This document shows, one piece after another, positions 1 through 10,584 of a stretch of 64,000 nucleotides of DNA. Source of the stretch: Artocarpus heterophyllus (lineage: Eukaryota > Streptophyta > Magnoliopsida > Rosales > Moraceae); contig CM046350.1 in the NCBI GenBank assembly GCA_025403435.1, positions 23,933,661 through 23,997,660 of the forward strand. The letters are read 5' to 3'. The notes beneath the pieces were generated by a model that worked only from the letters and a program-made list of their open reading frames with translations, made no database searches and had not been told where the DNA came from. The position numbers and the translations under genes were made by a program. Numbering within the stretch: the stretch's first letter is position 1; every line of letters begins with the position of its first letter.

Positions 1-931
1 GTATCACTTAATTAAATGTTGTACACCCTATGTTTATGTTTATGATGTCCTACAAGGTAGACTTGTATGTTTGGTTTGGGATTAGCTACCTCACTCCTCT
101 CGTACAACTATGTTTATGTTTATGGTGCAACACTTGGGCCCCTAATGATATAATAATTGATGTTTTAATATGGAGGTTTAAATGAAAAGATATTTTCTAT
201 ACAAACCTATACCTTGTGCACTACTATGATTATGATTACGATATTATGTAATGAATTTTATGAAATATTTTATGTTGTGAGATTGGAATGTGTACTTACT
301 ACGCTTATACTTACTTAGTTTATATCATTTTACAGATATGGATAAGATGTATGTTGACTAAGATGGAGGACAAAAAAAAAAACGTGTGTACAAGGAGTGT
401 TGGATTAAAAACGGAGTCATATCATGAAAGGAATTCAAACTCAAACAAAATTTAATATATTATGTTTCGCATTTTTAATTGTTTGAGACTTAGTTCTATT
501 TGTGATGTATTCTTTTGTACTTATATTTTATTGAGTGTAATTTGCATTTTATTTTTTGTTTCTTAGGTTATTTATTAAAGAATACGCTATATAGTTTGTT
601 TCTTTCTAATTAGTCTTAATTAGTTGTTTGACTAGAAATTAAGGATGCTTGCATTATATGTGCGAGTTTGTATTTGCTAAATATTTATTTTTGTAAACTA
701 AGTTTTCTACGAGTGGTCGATTAGCTGAATGCCTTTGGTGTTCCATTAGGCTAACTTAGGTGAAAGAAGCAAATCCGATAAGTTCTTTTTTTTTTTTTAG
801 AAATAATTTGTGCATGTGTTCCTAGGATATTTCTCTAAGTGTTGTTGATTGTTTTGAACTTATTATTTGTAATTATTAAGTTTAATGGTTAAAGACAACT
901 TTCCCTATGGCGCCCATAAGGGGGCATTACA
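1..931 (+). repeat. 3' part of a Ty3/gypsy-like LTR (third lineage), copy 1, cut by window edge
   Basis: This stretch is repeated as a diverged direct copy at 2,624-3,568. Both begin with gtatcacttaatt, share the block around ctcctctcgtacaactatg, and end in a short GC-paired segment followed by ttaca. The end (cgcccataaggggg then cattaca) resembles the 3' ends of the other gypsy LTRs in the window. It also carries the cttacta-gctta block and an acceptor-like tttacag near 334, the counterpart of the tgctgtag motif in the other LTRs. No reading frame is visible. The 5' part lies outside the window. Confidence 0.6.
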
Positions 932-1339
932 GTATATTCAAAGTTTGACATTTTAAAGATATTATCAAAGAATTCAAGAATAAAAGATATGTTATAAAAC
1001 CATGAATTTTATTTCTAATCATGATTCTAGTAAATTTGATGTCTTGAATCTTTAGAATTTGATTTCGTAAATTGTGTTGGGAATGTTTTAAGACTAATCT
1101 TATTGTGTTGAATGAAGAATAACATGTGTTAGTATTACTTGTTGAATTCTGACTCCAATAACTTTGTTTAAGTATCTTTGTTCTATGTGAAATTTTAGTA
1201 TGATGTTTGTATATGTTAGATATTTGTATTTAAAATTTCATATGATTTGGTGAATCCTATGATTTTCTATTGAATTTTCATTCTCTACTGCTCAAGAGCA
1301 AAATAATACTGTCAGATTTTTAAGTGTGTGTTGTGAGGT
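932..1339. other. AT-rich interval, no gene seen
   Basis: No open frame, RNA gene or repeat was recognised. It may hold the unrecognised 5' end of the second LTR copy, because LTR-like motifs begin at about 1,340, but I could not fix a TG start or a target duplication. Confidence 0.4.
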
Positions 1340-3568
1340 CCATTTTATGGGACAAATGGCGTTCATTGGTTCTGTAAAACTTTTTAAGTCTTTGTTAGCA
1401 TGTTAAATATTAATGTATAAATTTTTAGCTTCATATCTTTTCTATGTTTTGAGAAACAATTTGTTAATCATCGAGTGTTCAGTGATAGATAATGTTTGAC
1501 TGATATGTTTTACATTTTTTGAGAGTTAAGAAATCATGTTTTAACATGTGTCTTTCAAGATTTCTTATTTTTGTGATGTTTATATGTTGGCCATATCATA
1601 TAAAAATTTCAAAATCATATCATGCATTTTTTATTTATGAAAATGTTTGATTAAAGGATGTCCATTGTTTAGCATTTTTTATGTCAATATTACCTTTGAG
1701 TTAAAACGTGTTTTGAATTACTCCGAATTTATTTGAAGATTTTTTTTAATATGTTATGATATTATGTGTCTATTATATGCGGTAATATTTATAAATTATT
1801 TTATGGCATAGTTTATTTAATATAAATTTTAAACAATGACTACTCACTATCCAATGTTTGCTAACAGATTTTGTGGAATTATTTGTGTGATTTATTTAAA
1901 TTATGAAATGACATTTTTATGGCTAAAAAAAATGAGGGTTGTATATATGTGTCAACTGTATTCTTATAAATTTTCATGTTCTAATCAAATGTGAATTATA
2001 AGAAATAAAGTGAAGAATCCTTAAAGGTCAAGTAGTTTTTGTGACTAGCAGATTTGCTTAAATATTTTAAAAATTAAAAAAAAGTATCTTGGATTAAATA
2101 TTTTCAAGAGGAGAAAATTTTTTGTAATGTTTTTATATGTTAGCTACGTTATGGAAGAATTTTTGTACTTTTATGAAGTTTATAAGCTGAGATTAAATTC
2201 TATAAGTATTGAAAGGTCAAGTTTTCTGCCTGTATGTTTTTTAACTTTAAGTGTATGTTTCTGAGTTAAAGATTCTTTATTTCATAAGAATCATTTTGGA
2301 TAATGTAATTTGGTATTAAATGATATTATGAATATGGATATTAATTTCATGTGTTATATGAATGACATTGACACTTCAAAAGACAAGCAAACCAAGAACC
2401 GCGACTATGACACCTAACTTAAGGTTTAGTAAATAGCAAGTCAAGTAAGTATATTATCACCTATAACATGATAAAAATTTATGCAAAAGTTTTAAAAATA
2501 TGTTTTATTATGATTTTTAAGTTTTTTTTTACGTATTGTCTTCTCATAAAAACTCTTGTTGTAATAAGAAGGTTTAACGTATGTTTCAATGATAAGGTAT
2601 GTTAAAGTATATCTATAGATATGTATCACTTAATTGGACTGCTGCACACCTATGTTCTGTTATGATGTCCTTCTAGGTGGATTGTCCTGCAAGGTGGACT
2701 TGCTACGTTTGGTTTAGAATTAGCTACCGTACTCCTCTCGTACAACTATGTTTATGTTTATGGTGCAATGCTTGGGCCCTCAAAGACAAAATGAACAATG
2801 CTTTAAAATGAAAGTTTAAATGCAACGATATGTTTTGTATAAAGATGTACATTATGCACTACTACGATTATGATTATGATGTTATGCAAGGATTTTTACG
2901 AAATGTTTTATGCTGTGAGATAGGAAAGTGTACTTACTAAGCTTATACTTACTTAATTTTATATCATGTTGTAAACAAAGGTATAAAGCAAGTCTAATAA
3001 AATAGAGGATGGGATCAACTGTTTGTGCAAGAAGTGTTACATTAGAAATGAAGTTAAGTCATTTAAGGAATTTAAACTCAAATAATATTTAAATTATTAT
3101 GTTCACTTTTGTTTGTTTGAGACTTTGTTTTACTTGTGATATATTCTTTTGTATCTATACTTATTGTTGCATACATATTTGTGTTTTTAAATTTTTGGTC
3201 TCTTAGTTTTATTTTATAGAAGCTCTCTATGCTATTTATTTCGTCGTAACTAGTATTAGTTGGATGTTAGTATTTCCTATTGAATCTAAGAATGTTTGAA
3301 GTGTTTGATATTTTGTATTTCTATTTGTAAACTATCTATCTTTGTAGGTGCTCGGTTAGCTAAACGCCTTAGGTGTTCTATCGAGCTAACTAAGGAGAAA
3401 GAACTAAGTTCGGTAAGTGGTTTTGTCAAAAAAAAAAAAAAATTACAACAAATATTTTCCTGTGATGTTTGTACAAGTGTTAATGTTTAAATCGAACTGC
3501 TTATTGGTAGTAATTAAGTTTAACGGTAAAAGAAATGTTTCCCTATAATGTCCATAAGAGGTGTTACA
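1340..3568 (+). repeat. Ty3/gypsy-like LTR (third lineage), copy 2
   Basis: The last 945 bp repeat the sequence at 1-931. Upstream it holds a diverged form of the gggcaaaa-gtcatt motif (about 1,348). It also has the donor-like caagtaagt at 2,442-2,450, followed by cacctataacatgata (2,459-2,474), whose inverted partner tatcatgttgta lies near 2,963. It ends at 3,568 in gtgttaca. The same order of landmarks occurs in the better-bounded LTRs at 10,585 and 38,740. The left boundary is uncertain. Confidence 0.5.
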
Positions 3569-4340
3569 CATTAAGCATAGAAAAACATAAGTGCATTGAA
3601 ATAGAAATTACATCAACAATTAATCCAAATCAAACTATATCAAGCCCTAGAAGATGAAATCTAAGCAAACATAGACAAATCATTAATAATCTCTTCATGA
3701 AATTCATAAAAGTAAATAAGTTTAACATATAAATATAAATACAATTTTCAATCAAGATTAGGGTAAAGAGAAAAGAAGAAGAAACTCTTTAGGGAGATGA
3801 ACTTCAAGCCTTGAATCCAAGACTCTTCAACTTTAAGCTCTTCTATCCATAGAATTTCAGCTCTTACTTATCCATTCTTCCCCCAATACTCCACACTAGG
3901 GTTTGCAGCTTAAAAAAGCATATATAGAGCTACAAAATGGATTATTTCTGGCCATTAGATCGCTCAAAAGGACCAAAATCAGCCCTTGATCATTATTTCA
4001 GCACCTAGGGACGCACGGCCATAGGAGTAGCACACACAGAGTGCTCAGCACGCGTGTAGCTGTGAAGAAATGTAGCGCACGGCCGAGCGCTCAACTCGGC
4101 ACTATAGCGCTGGACTGCTGGGGCTGCAATCAGATTTTTGGGTTGCAGCGGCCAGCCTCTATCCTAATTGCACAAATAGATGTTGTTTTGGGCCCTTTTT
4201 GCCCTTTTTTTTCACTCCAAGATAATGCTAAAACTCCCTCTGAGTCTAATTTTATTATTTTCCTACAAAATATCACAAAAAAGCATCAAAATAATACAAT
4301 GGCTTGAGATTTTTCACAAACTTAAGCTTAAAAATTACTT
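3569..4340 (-). repeat. Probable fragment of a Ty3/gypsy-type LTR (U3/R), minus strand
   Basis: Read on the minus strand this is a promoter-like tract: GC-richer upstream sequence, a TATA box at 3,919-3,930, then a pyrimidine-purine leader with AGGG-rich and CTTCTTCTT blocks, as in many plant gypsy LTRs. No internal coding region or second copy is in the window, so the family is a guess. An 88-codon open frame on the + strand (4,041-4,307) has no recognisable domain and is not called. Confidence 0.35.
3919..3930 (-). promoter_or_regulatory. TATA box on the minus strand
   Basis: The minus strand reads gctctatatatgct, a good plant TATA box. It is followed by an untranslated leader-like tract running towards 3,569, consistent with an LTR promoter. 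Confidence 0.4.
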
Positions 4341-4384
4341 GATTTGTGAATAAATTACTCAGTTGTCAACTCTATACTCTAAAA

Positions 4385-5270
4385 GATCGAAAATATAGTT
4401 CTTCTTTCCTTCATCTGATACTGTAAAGAGTACTCTTAACAAATCATGGTGGCTTGATAATTATCTCGTCGAGTTAAATCCATATTGTCTAATACATTCC
4501 AAAGCTTTCCTTGCATTTTAGTCGGCTCCTTCTCATATGATAAGACATTGATTAAACTTTTAAATTCAGGTATTATTGATGCACTAAAGATTTGATTTCT
4601 CTAATGTTCTTACCCACTTCATCCATTGCTCTGTTTCTAGCAAAAGGCGCTTGTTTTAAAGTATTATGATTGTTGCATGTGGATCTACGACATTGAGAAG
4701 CGCTTGATTGTTGAGCCCATGACATCTTAAACTCTTCAAAACCACCGCACCGGGAATCAATATTCATATCACCTTATGACGAAGTCCATATTTGCTGGAC
4801 TTACATCTTCTTGTCATATTTCTTCTTCATCTTAATCAACACTGCCCACATTTGCGCCAATAGCACGATCTCCTCCATAAATTTCAACGAGCGCATGACA
4901 ATGAGGAAATGGCTTATTATACATCCCACTTGCTTCCTTCCGTTTCAAAAAAGATAATAAAATATGAGTAAGGTAATAAATAAAATTTTATAATTATGAT
5001 ATTAATAAAAGATATATACATTTACCTTCACACGTTCATCACACACATTTTTGTCACACTCTAGCGTCATTTTAGAATCGTTCCAACTAAAGCCACTTTA
5101 AGATGACATCTCAGCCAATACATGATATTTGGATTTTAATGTCTCCACTCGCGATTCAACATATGGAAATGCCTTTATTCTGCATCTAGTTATCTTGGTC
5201 TCCATCGTTATCTCCAATTGGCTTAAGTATCTATTTTTTAACCCATTATCAGCTCTCCATGTAATATTTT
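4385..5270 (-). pseudogene. Myb/SANT-like domain protein (PIF/Harbinger partner ORF), decayed, 5' end missing
   Basis: The minus strand from 5,270 downwards translates to a protein like the plant Myb/SANT-like (L10-interacting MYB type) proteins that accompany PIF transposases. In order one sees WRADNGLKNRYLSQLE, then SRVETLKSKYHVLAEM, then SGFSWNDSKM, then NKPFPHCHALVEIYGGDRAIG, all diagnostic blocks of that family. A probable intron (about 4,933-5,021) separates the last two. Stops occur after AEMSS and in the later part, and the C-terminal tail continues in another frame to about 4,385. The first 25 or so codons are absent because the frame is cut exactly where the inverted repeat of the neighbouring element starts (5,271). 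In such elements this protein binds DNA and helps import the transposase. Confidence 0.65.
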
Positions 5271-5408
5271 GGTACCGTTTGGTATTGCTTTCAAAATACG
5301 TAAAAATATTTTTGTTTTAAAAATAAGAATTTTTTGAGAATTGTGCTGATAGTGTTTTTAAAATTTTATCTCAAAAAACATGCAAAAACATTTTCAAAAA
5401 TTCTGAGA
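5271..5408 (+). repeat. Left terminal inverted repeat of the PIF/Harbinger element
   Basis: It is the inverted counterpart of 7,838-7,987. Both contain cgtttggtattg/catttggtattg, then runs of A/T with the shared block attgtgctga. Confidence 0.7.
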
Positions 5409-5827
5409 AGTATTTAATTTAACTCATGCAATGGTTCACCTAGGATAGCATCCTCTATAGTTGTTCAAAAGTGTTTGTTGGCTTCTCTTCCCTTGGTTCA
5501 CTATTTATAACAGAATCCGTCCAAATTTATACAAATTAAAGGCCTCCAAAATAGTTATAGATGAACAAAATAGTACATATTTTGACTTCATACAAATAAA
5601 TAAATCATCCATACATATAATCAGAACATAATGCAAGTTACCTAAATAACATTTCAAACAACATACTATTACATTATCTTTAATTAATATTAAACCAAAT
5701 ACACAGTATCTTAACGAATAAAAAAACCCAAATGCACACTATATCTTCAGTAGAATTATAGAAGTTCAAAACAAATGAAGAAATCTATTCTCTATGCGCG
5801 CTAGCTATTTCCTCATTCCATATTTTG

Positions 5828-7090
5828 CTATGTATTAAACATCTCACTTACAAGGTGTTGTCTCCATATATTCCACTTATCTGAAGTATGGATATTTGAG
5901 ATATACTTATATTTACTCTCTTCTTCGCTCTCTTCTTCACTTTGCTCTTCATCAGCATTTGCTACTCGTAATCGATCTCGTGATCGTGATTGAGTTTCGT
6001 CCAATAAATGTTCCATGGGATCAATAGACATCTCTCTTCTGAGAAAATTATGGAGCATGCAACATACTTGAAATTATTTGGCGCTATGTTTTTAGGTCAT
6101 AAAATGAACGACTTCTAAGAATAGATCAATGCATTTTTAATAAACCAAATGCTCTTTCAATAACATTCTTAACACTTGAATATTTCATACTGAAAAATTC
6201 AAGGGCTATCCTTGGTTGTCGTCCATGTTATCATGTGCTAAGATTGTAACTCTGACCTCTAAATGGGGCAAGCAAACTTTCACAATTAGTGTAGGCAGTA
6301 TCCACTAAATAATAATAACCTAATTTGAACATAAAATAAAGTTATTAATTAAACATATTATCTAATTCATACCACACTTTATAGTTATTAAAAGTTTTGT
6401 TTATACGCACTTTTAATCTATTTCTCCTAATTATGGCATCTCTTAACATTCTATCATTATGTGTCGACCTTTCCTATCCGGGCAAAACATATACGAATTG
6501 CATATCTTGAGAGAAAATTCCTAGCACATTTGTAGCAATTTGGTTTTTCTTGTTCTATATTTTCCCTATCTGCTACTAGGGTGTGGACACTAATGTATGT
6601 TCCATCTAAAACTCCAAAAAAAAAAACCCTAAAACATAGTAAATAAATGCAAATAAGTATTTTTTTAAGAAATATTTTATGTATTTAATATTTTAGAAAG
6701 TAATTAATAATTACTATGATAATGAATACTTTAAACCACTTCCATTTAGTATCTATAGAGTTGTCGAGTACTAGCTCAGGTACTTTCAAAAATTCTTTTT
6801 GGCATCGTTTCATTGCTTAAGAAGTGTATGAAAGTACTTACTAATAGTACGTCCAAATCTTAGGAAATTGAAACCCACAAAACGATTTTTATGATGGTGG
6901 CCTAGAGTGTTCAATAACATGGCAACTATTTCCTCTACAGATATATTGTGTGTCCTTCTTTGCCTTTAAGTACTAAGCAAATCATACAATCAACTAAATT
7001 TTTGTCTATCCATGCACAATTGTAATATATATGTTCTATTGCTTTCAAGTGTTATTCTATATAAGTGTTCTATTTGGTGGAAAACTCTCA
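5828..7090 (-). pseudogene. PIF/Harbinger (HARBI1-like) DDE transposase, multiply frameshifted
   Basis: Minus-strand translation in shifting frames gives the typical plant Harbinger nuclease. The N-terminal helical part has EEIVAMLLNTLGHHHKNR and RFGRTISKYFHTLLK. The first catalytic Asp is in LDGTYISV (codon at 6,604-6,606). NVLGIFSQDMQFVYVLPG-like blocks follow, then the second Asp in YYYLVDTAYTN (about 6,290) and the Glu in NVIERAFGLLKM (about 6,157). The C-terminal frame, 5,828-6,058, contains MLHNFLRREMS and ends NIWRQHLVSEMFNT. The protein would cut and paste the element with a TTA-type target preference known for the family. Several frameshifts and stops (for example after YNLST and in KMH*SIL) show it is dead. 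Confidence 0.82.
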
Positions 7091-7837
7091 CTACAGATGG
7101 TTGATTATTAAGTCATCGTCGACAACAAAGCCATAGATAGGCATAGTTAATAGCACAAAACAGCAAAAATAATTCTAAACATGATGAGTAATGTGTTTCA
7201 AATAAGGAGCAATTTTCTTCTCCTTCTTGACAAACTTAATCGTGCGATCTTCCTAAAAAATTTGATAATTCATTTTTGTATTGTGAAATAGGCACATCAA
7301 GGTACAAAATAACCATTATAAATCTTTATTATTGTTATTATTTTAGTTTTTTAGGCTTAATTAATTGATATCTAACTATTGAATTTTGTTCATTTGTATT
7401 CCCTCAAAATAAAATATTATTCATCTGCAGTCTACTCATTGATAAATTTTTCACTACCAAGAACCAAACAATTATTTGTATCTATACTGACTGAGGAAAA
7501 AATAATGAAGGGTTTTTAAATTCCATGATGACTTTTAAACCAAACTGATATAACATAATCTAACAAACATTGATATAGATTGTCAAAATATATGTCAATT
7601 AGGATACAAATTTTTTTTTGCTTGAATTAAATTTAGAAGCAAGGATATAACAAAACGTAACGAAAATATTATTTTCAACAAAAAAAGAAGCGTAATTAAT
7701 TGGCCCCCCAAAACAAAACAAACAAAGTAATAAACGACTAAAAAATTGGGATTCGAATGAACCGGATAGCATTGCACAATACACAGTGTTGATTTTGCAA
7801 AAAAATAAAAAAAAAATGATCGCATATAATGACCCCA

Positions 7838-7987
7838 TTTGTTTATGTTCTCAAAATTTTTAAAAATGTTTTTGCGCGTTTTTTGAGGCAAAAATTTTAA
7901 AAACACTCTCAGCACAATTTTTAAAAAATTTTCATTTTCTAAAATAAAAACATTTTTACATATTTTGAAAACAATACCAAATGACCC
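7838..7987 (-). repeat. Right terminal inverted repeat of the PIF/Harbinger element
   Basis: It is the reverse complement of 5,271-5,408 with scattered mismatches. The outer end on the minus strand is gggtcatttggt. Confidence 0.7.
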
Positions 7988-8271
7988 AAATATATCCCAA
8001 GAAAACTAGCTAATATATTATAAGTAAACCCAAGCAAATAAAAACATATGGAAAAATATAATAAAAAATGAAAAAAAAAACAAAAAATGATGTTGACGTT
8101 GGACCTATAATAAAATTAAAACTTATTAAAACAAAATTTATAAGTTGACTTAGGATGATTGGGCCCTCGAACCACTATTGTTAGGTCCTAACAAGCTTCA
8201 TAAATACATTTAGCGTGACATTTATGGCAAAAAAATCAAAATTATGAATTAGAAAATAAATGTTGTAAAAA
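7988..8271. other. AT-rich spacer, no gene seen
   Basis: It consists of A-rich low-complexity sequence, and no frame or repeat is supported. Confidence 0.5.
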
Positions 8272-9000
8272 TAAAGATCTCGCCGAATTTATAGTGGTTC
8301 ACTTTATAAATAAAGCTACATCTGTTGTTCTTCGTAATTCAATGAGCTTGGTACAAGTGCAATAATCTTTAAAATGAGAAAATGAGATGTTTGCTAAAGA
8401 CGGAGTTCTTCTGCTTATGGAATAATTTATGTAGGGTTCTAGTGTTGGAAGGGGGAATCAGGATACCCTTGAATGATATCTTTAGCCTTTATTTATAGCG
8501 GGCTTCCTCATGGTCATAGGCTTTAACCGGTGGAAAGTGTGGGCTTAATGATGCTCAGAGTAGTGGGACACGCGTCGTCTCCTTATTGGCATAAATTTTA
8601 GGTCATGATCCCATGTTCTGCTTCATGGATTAGTGGATTTTCCTTAGTGACTATCGGGCCCGATACAAGTATATCAATCCCAATGAACCAAAAGTTGAGG
8701 TTAATAGTTGTGAACTACTCACAACCCTTTTCCTAAATGAACCGAGTGTAGATCCACTTATCTAACCGAGCAACCAATTCTTGAAATCGAACCCACCTAA
8801 CCCTCTAGTCGAATGACCGATATGGTACCATTGTCAAGTTACAATGAAGCACTTCAATTGGGCTCAATTCTAACGATCCACTTTATCGGCCTCTCACGCT
8901 AGACCTTTTGCTTTATGACTGGGGCCTAACCAAATCATTCTCTAACAAATGACATTGGTCATAACTACGAAGGCTGATTCTCCTAGGAAAACCCTGAAAC
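8272..9000 (-). repeat. Probable LTR fragment, minus strand
   Basis: On the minus strand there is a TATA-like ctataaataaagg (8,488-8,500). It is followed by a leader that ends in the block complementary to aatttatagtggttcac (8,289-8,305). A similar block with neighbouring gctac-tct sequence recurs at 23,801-23,845. Such blocks are common near the 3' ends of plant retrotransposon LTRs. No coding part accompanies it, so the class is not assigned. Confidence 0.35.
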
Positions 9001-9067
9001 TTTGAACGCCGAACCAAAAAAGAAAGTGTTCCAAAATAAGAAAAAAGCAAGACAAAGTAAAATAGGC

Positions 9068-9278
9068 AGTTACGTTTTGGTTTTTTTAAAAAAATCTCTT
9101 GAGGAAGAGGAATTCAATTTGAGGAGGCAGATAAGTTCCCCCATATTCAGGAACTAAATTTCTTATTTACAGATGAGGCCCACATCATTTAATTCCTTAA
9201 AATAATAGTGAATATTAGAATTTAAAACGAGGAACTCAATTCCGTCTTCTAAGTTACGACTCTTAATAAGTAAACACG
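9068..9278. repeat. Possible small MITE
   Basis: The right end on the minus strand reads ttaaggcgtgtttactt, like PIF/Tourist-type MITE ends. The left end has a weaker match (ggcagttacg). Gaggaactcaatt and gaggaattcaatt form repeated internal blocks. No convincing target duplication was found. Confidence 0.25.
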
Positions 9279-9288
9279 CCTTAAGGGG

Positions 9289-9870
9289 ATGAATAAAATA
9301 CCTAGAGAATTGTTAGAAATAGCGAGACAATTTGTTGTATTGGCACAAAATATTGAAGAGCTGAGACCACCTACTTCTATCATAGATGCTCCAATTAGAA
9401 ATATGCATGAATTCTGCCTTGAAGTACCTGCACCAAGTAAGGAGCAAGTGGAGAGGTTTCAAGGAGCTAATCACATAGCGAACAACATGGTGTAGTATGG
9501 TGATGGTTGTTATGAAACTTTTGTAGAGCTTTCATAGGAATTCAAGCTTCAAGGAGAAATAGATCCTCACTTTGAAGTTTAAAAACCTTTTGAAAATGTT
9601 TTTGCTCAAGACTTAACTAAGTTGGACTCTCTCATGATCAACACCAATTTATACTTGCTGAATCAAAAGATGTCCATCCACAATCTTGAGTTTTATGAAG
9701 ATCAAATTGCAAGCGTAGTGATGGATACACAAGTGAAGAATAAAGAGGATTCAGAATAGTCATTAGAGGGATTTCTACATGAAAAGGAGGTAAAAAAGTC
9801 ATCTAAGGATGAAAAATCATATGAAACCATAATTTTGAGCTCATCATTGTATTATTACAAATACCACTAA
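9289..9870 (+). pseudogene. Decayed reading frame of unknown function
   Basis: From the ATG at 9,289 one frame stays coding-like for about 190 codons, interrupted by only four stops (after HIANNMV at 9,493, and near 9,535, 9,580 and 9,757), before ending at about 9,870. The product is hydrophilic and probably helical (DLTKLDSLMINTNLYLLNQ, then FYEDQIASVVMDTQVK) with a lysine/glutamate-rich tail. I do not recognise a domain. It could be a piece of a retrotransposon gag or of a captured host gene. Confidence 0.3.
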
Positions 9871-10584
9871 ATGACCTTTCTTGGCCAACGACCCTTCGAT
9901 GTGAATGGGCTCGATACATGGACTTAAACCACGCTCAAGGAACTCACGTAGATCATAGTTTGATGACCATATGTAAGCAAAAGATTTTGTTTATTTTGAC
10001 CTAATATAATTTTAATCGCACTCGGGGGATTAAATTAATTAGGTTTTAAATGGACAACTGATGGAGAAATCAACCCAATAACCCATTTTCCACACCTAAG
10101 AAATTAGTTATGAGAAAGCCCAATCCCAAAAGCCCATAAACTGGCCCAAGATAGTCCTTTAAAAGTATCAAAAAAAAAAAAAAAAAAACTTTAAACATGA
10201 TCAGATTTTATGTAAGAGATTGCTTCACCTAGCACCTTTAACATGCCTCCGGGTGCCACCTTTAAACATTAATTACTCATGCATGTTTGCCATCATTTAT
10301 TCAAATAGTTTTTTAAAACAAAAAAGTGATTTTCTATTAAAACGTGGTTGGTGATCAAATTTTTTTTTATTATTTTCGTTCTTTAAAATTGTTTTAAACT
10401 TTTTTAAAAAAAATTGAGGAAACAAAATTTTATTATTTTCTTTTTTTTTTTTGAAATTAGGTTTTTATGAGTGGTCAAGCTGAGATAGCTGCTAAGAACG
10501 ATAAGAAAGAATTGTAGCTTGTGCAAAGGCTGGCACTACCATTGGGGCGGTTTGACAGGTTGGGACTAGCATTGGGTTTGGTCG
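9871..10584. other. Unannotated AT-rich interval with poly(A) tract
   Basis: It contains an 18-base A run near 10,170 and T-rich tracts near 10,430. No gene was recognised. The last five bases (ggtcg, 10,580-10,584) are the left target duplication of the solo LTR that follows. Confidence 0.5.

Larger units (their letters stand above)
5271..7987 (-). mobile_element. PIF/Harbinger DNA transposon with about 140-bp terminal inverted repeats
   Basis: The left end (5,271-5,408) reads inward from ggtaccgtttggtattg. The right end, read on the minus strand from 7,987, starts gggtcatttggtattg. The two align over about 140 bp (blocks such as ttttcaaaatatgtaaaaat and attgtgctgagagtgttttt). The interior carries a transposase pseudogene on the minus strand. 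I could not see a clean 3-bp target duplication. The interval 7,090-7,837 between the transposase and the right repeat has no recognisable gene. Confidence 0.7.

Noticed and set aside
7595..7915. Open frames of 106 and 79 codons on the minus strand
   Set aside because: They overlap each other in two frames, run into the AT-rich inverted repeat of the PIF element, and show no domain.
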